Assembly (NCBI RefSeq): GCF_040081925.1 | Contig: NZ_JBEBMF010000001.1 | Coordinates: forward strand, 992,001-1,056,000 | DNA length: 64,000 nucleotides | Direction: 5' to 3' | Origin: Mesorhizobium_K quangtriensis | GTDB lineage: Bacteria; Pseudomonadota; Alphaproteobacteria; Rhizobiales; Rhizobiaceae | In this document: one piece after another, positions 61,823 through 64,000 of the stretch | How positions within the stretch are numbered: position 1 is the stretch's first letter | Layout of the letters: each line of letters begins with the position of its first letter | Position numbers and translations under genes: made by a program | The notes under the pieces: generated by a model | The model's database searches: none | What the model saw: only the letters and a program-made list of their open reading frames with translations | Told to the model about the DNA's origin: nothing

Positions 61823-62434
61823 TTAGTCGACGAAAGGCTCGGCCATGAGGGGCTCGGACGCGTCCGGCAGCGCCTCATCGAAATTCACCGGAGCCTGCTG
61901 GAAGGCCCGGCTGTACTGCCGGTTGCCGATCACGACGCCGCCTTCCTCGGGGATGAGCATGGTGCGTTCGGTTCCGTCGTTGCAGCTCATCACCGCCTGC
62001 GCATCGCCGCCGGGCCAGTGGATCATGCGACAGTTGAGTTCGCGGAACCAGTTCCTGTCCGTATCCTCGAAGGAAAGCAGGAACGCCCCCTTGCCGACGC
62101 GCGCGACGAGATCGCCGTTCGGCGCACTCCATGCATATTGCAGCGGTTCGGGAAGCTGGTCGCTGTAGGTCCAGGACTGCACGACCAGCGGCGGCTCGTA
62201 GCCGTTTGCCAGCGCCACCCGATACCACGTCATCGCCGTCGCATATTCCGGCGGCACTGCGGCCGCCAGGTCGGCTCCGGCGGGACCGACTGTCAAGGGT
62301 GACTTGCCGGAGAGGGCGAAGCGAAACGCGGACTTCTGCTGGACGGACGGATCCATTCGATAGTCGAATCCGAACGCCTGCCCGCTCGCGACGAACCCGA
62401 CAACCGCACAGACCAGAACCGACAGACGCCTCAT
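61823..62434 (-). CDS. Exported hypothetical protein
   Basis: A 203-residue protein with a signal peptide (MRRLSVLVCAVVGFVASGQAFG) and a soluble acidic mature part (YATAMTWYRVALANGYEPPLVVQSW; NWFRELNCRMIHWPGGDAQAVMSCNDGTE). Two cysteines (in NCRMIHW and MSCNDG) could form a disulfide. No named family recognised; the periplasm is the likely location. ATG 62434 gives the best signal peptide; ATG 62452 and a codon at 62479 are alternatives. Confidence 0.65.
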   Translation of the reverse strand: MRRLSVLVCAVVGFVASGQAFGFDYRMDPSVQQKSAFRFALSGKSPLTVGPAGADLAAAVPPEYATAMTWYRVALANGYEPPLVVQSWTYSDQLPEPLQYAWSAPNGDLVARVGKGAFLLSFEDTDRNWFRELNCRMIHWPGGDAQAVMSCNDGTERTMLIPEEGGVVIGNRQYSRAFQQAPVNFDEALPDASEPLMAEPFVD

Positions 62435-62679
62435 CGGGAGCAAATATAGCATCGGTCGGGCGACTGTTGAACCGCGCAAACCGGGAAACTTAATTTTTGA
62501 TTAAAATCCATAGGCCCGGCGTTTCTGCCAACGCTTTCGGGCTTCCCGCGCTGTTTTCCAACGCCCGTAGGTTGCGCAGGCGACCGCTTCCCGCGTGTGG
62601 CCCAACCAAGCCCGATTTTGGCTCTCGCCAGAATGCCCCGACCCGTCTAACAACCGCTGCGGAGGACGCAGCGATATCC

Positions 62680-63591
62680 ATGGATTTTTTTCGCAACCCC
62701 AGAAATCCGATTCTCCTGGGCGTGCTCGTCATGCTGCTCGGGGATTTCATGTTCGCGCTCAACGACGCGATGGGCAAATGGCTCGTCGCGACGCTGGCCG
62801 TCGGGCAGATCCTCGCGGTCCGCTCCGTCGGCTCCTTCATCGTGCTCGGGCCGTTGATCGCCCGTCAGGGGGTAGGCGCGCTTTTCAGGGTAGAGCGGCC
62901 ATGGTTGCAGGCGGTCCGCGCGGCCGTCATCGCCTCGGAGACGGCGGTCTTCTATGCCTCGGTCTTCTTCCTGCCATTGGCCGATGTGTTCAGTTTCTAC
63001 ATGGCCGGGCCGATCTATGTGGCCGCCCTGTCGCACGTCATGCTCGGCGAGCGCGTTGGCTGGCGCCGCTGGATGGCGATCCTGATCGGTTTCTGCGGCG
63101 TGCTGATCATGCTTCAGCCGTCTGGTGATTTCACCATCGGATCGGTCCTTGCGATCGTAGGCAGCCTGCTGTTTGCCTTCACCATCATCCTCGGACGCAT
63201 GCTGCGCGGCACCAGCGACACCACCCTCGTCACCTGGCAGACGATCGCATCATGTCTGCTCGGCGTCTGCATCGTGCTTTTCATTGAGGAGTGGAAGCCC
63301 CCGACACCGTTGGAGTGGGGCGCCATGCTGCTGCTCGGCGTCGTCGCCTGCGCCGCCCACCTGCTCATCGTCCGTGCGCTGAAGCTCGCGCCCGCCGCGC
63401 TGCTTGCGCCGATGCACTACACGCTTCTGTTGTGGGCGGTCATCCTCGGCTGGCTGTTCTTCAACGAGGTGCCGTCGACCCAGATGCTGGTCGGCTCGGC
63501 CGTCGTCGTGCTGGCCGGGCTGTTCATCTTCCACCGCCAGAAGGTGGTATCGACCGTCCCCCCCGAAGACGTTCCGAAGGGCGTGAACTGA
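62680..63591 (+). CDS. DMT-superfamily (EamA) transporter
   Basis: A 303-residue membrane protein with ten predicted helices in two five-helix halves, typical of EamA drug/metabolite exporters (GDFMFALNDAMGKWLVATLAVGQILAVRS; YMAGPIYVAALSHVMLGERVGWRRWMAILIGF; PMHYTLLLWAVILGWLFFNEVPS). ATG 62680 is the first plausible Met. A GGAGG at 62661 lies rather far upstream, so the start is slightly uncertain. The substrate is unknown. Confidence 0.85.
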   Translation: MDFFRNPRNPILLGVLVMLLGDFMFALNDAMGKWLVATLAVGQILAVRSVGSFIVLGPLIARQGVGALFRVERPWLQAVRAAVIASETAVFYASVFFLPLADVFSFYMAGPIYVAALSHVMLGERVGWRRWMAILIGFCGVLIMLQPSGDFTIGSVLAIVGSLLFAFTIILGRMLRGTSDTTLVTWQTIASCLLGVCIVLFIEEWKPPTPLEWGAMLLLGVVACAAHLLIVRALKLAPAALLAPMHYTLLLWAVILGWLFFNEVPSTQMLVGSAVVVLAGLFIFHRQKVVSTVPPEDVPKGVN

Positions 63592-63600
63592 AACGACCGT

Positions 63601-64000
63601 TCAGCCCTTTCTCACGGCCTCGACATGCCGCGCGAAATCCTTGCCCTCCATCAGCTTGCGGCAACGCCCGAAACGCCCGTCGGCATAAGCCCGGAAATCA
63701 TCCGCGGGATTCTTGTTGGCAAGCTGGATCAGCCCCCACAGCGTCCACAACAGGTCGCACATCGCCTTGTAGATGACGATACGCCCGCGCTCGGCAGGCC
63801 TCGGTTCGCCACCGAAATAGGCGCGAACCATCTCTTCCTCCTGCCGCTCGCCGAACTTGCCTTCGACGGCGAGGTCGCCAAGGTCCCACATCGGGTCGTT
63901 CATGCCCGAATATTCCCAGTCGACGATCCACATGCGTTCGCCCGTATCGAGAAAATTCTCGCAGAGCGGGTCGCAATGGCAGGCGACCAGCGGAACGGGA
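63601..64000 (-). CDS. Choline/aminoglycoside kinase-like protein (3' part)
   Basis: The C-terminal portion of a protein-kinase-fold phosphotransferase; the 5' end lies beyond the window. Visible motifs are the catalytic loop VACHCDPLCENFL (encoded at about 63952-63990) and the metal-binding VDWEYSGMNDPMWDLGDLAVEG, the pattern of choline and ethanolamine kinases (APH fold). It would phosphorylate a small hydroxyl compound with ATP. The conserved catalytic loop lies upstream of Met 63933, so that Met is not the true start. Confidence 0.82.
   Translation of the reverse strand, partial: PVPLVACHCDPLCENFLDTGERMWIVDWEYSGMNDPMWDLGDLAVEGKFGERQEEEMVRAYFGGEPRPAERGRIVIYKAMCDLLWTLWGLIQLANKNPADDFRAYADGRFGRCRKLMEGKDFARHVEAVRKG

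Noticed and set aside
1..64000. tRNA, rRNA, CRISPR arrays, insertion sequences
   Set aside because: No cloverleaf-like or rRNA-like stretches, no regularly spaced direct repeats, and no transposase or integrase motif was seen when reading all gaps.

Overview
The window is a 64 kb, high-G+C, densely coded stretch of an alphaproteobacterial genome. Gene content and style (ExoY/ExoP-type exopolysaccharide genes, an orfA-pit pair, an FdsGBAD formate dehydrogenase, many ABC importers with FCD/GntR regulators, rhizobial palindromic repeats) point to the Rhizobiales, most likely a Mesorhizobium/Phyllobacteriaceae-type organism. I saw no rRNA, tRNA, CRISPR array or insertion sequence.

Layout. (1) 0-17 kb: an exopolysaccharide cluster with a flippase, two family-2 glycosyltransferases, an ExoY-like initiating sugar transferase, an ExoP-like Wzz/tyrosine-kinase fusion with an overlapping PPP-type phosphatase, UDP-glucose dehydrogenase and GalU. 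It also carries three polysaccharide-cleaving enzymes: heparinase II/III, GH26, and a large RTX-repeat GH16. (2) 17-22 kb: a SAF-domain oxidoreductase, a PNPOx-like flavoprotein, two universal stress proteins, a small conserved protein and a rearranged-looking caspase-like protein. (3) 22-36.5 kb: carbohydrate and hydroxy-acid catabolism, with an aldo/keto reductase, two FCD-GntR regulators, a beta-hydroxyacid dehydrogenase, a GlcD-type FAD dehydrogenase, glyoxalase I, a ribose-type ABC importer with two different permeases, a GMC oxidoreductase, a ketose 3-epimerase and an FMN reductase. (4) 36.4-43.8 kb: the soluble NAD-dependent formate dehydrogenase operon fdsGB-orf93-fdsA-fdhD-fdsD behind a LysR gene. 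(5) 43.9-53.2 kb: OrfA-Pit phosphate transport, an Mrp/ApbC ATPase, an IlvD/Edd sugar-acid dehydratase convergent with a DenD-like D-erythronate dehydrogenase, a DUF2188 protein, an M19 dipeptidase and an MsbA-like exporter. (6) 53.4-61.8 kb: a TetR regulator and a BMP-type (nucleoside-like) ABC importer operon bracketed by two cytosine-deaminase-like amidohydrolases. (7) 61.8-64 kb: an exported protein, a DMT-family exporter and the 3' part of a choline-kinase-like gene.

How the parts work together. Region 1 makes, exports and trims an acidic or uronic-acid-containing exopolysaccharide; the kinase/phosphatase overlap suggests chain-length control by reversible phosphorylation. Regions 3 and 5 look like one scattered regulon. 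A dyad of form TTGTNNGAYAA, the shape expected for FCD-GntR regulators, sits at four control regions (about 23.4, 27.6, 33.0 and 47.0 kb); at two of them it overlaps a recognisable -35 box with 16-bp spacing to a -10. Region 6 looks like uptake and deamination or hydrolysis of a nucleobase-like compound. Its first amidohydrolase has Gln where the cytosine-deaminase catalytic Glu would be, and the TetR gene is followed by a three-half-site operator overlapping a promoter.

All function calls come from reading motifs and family resemblance; no database search was run.
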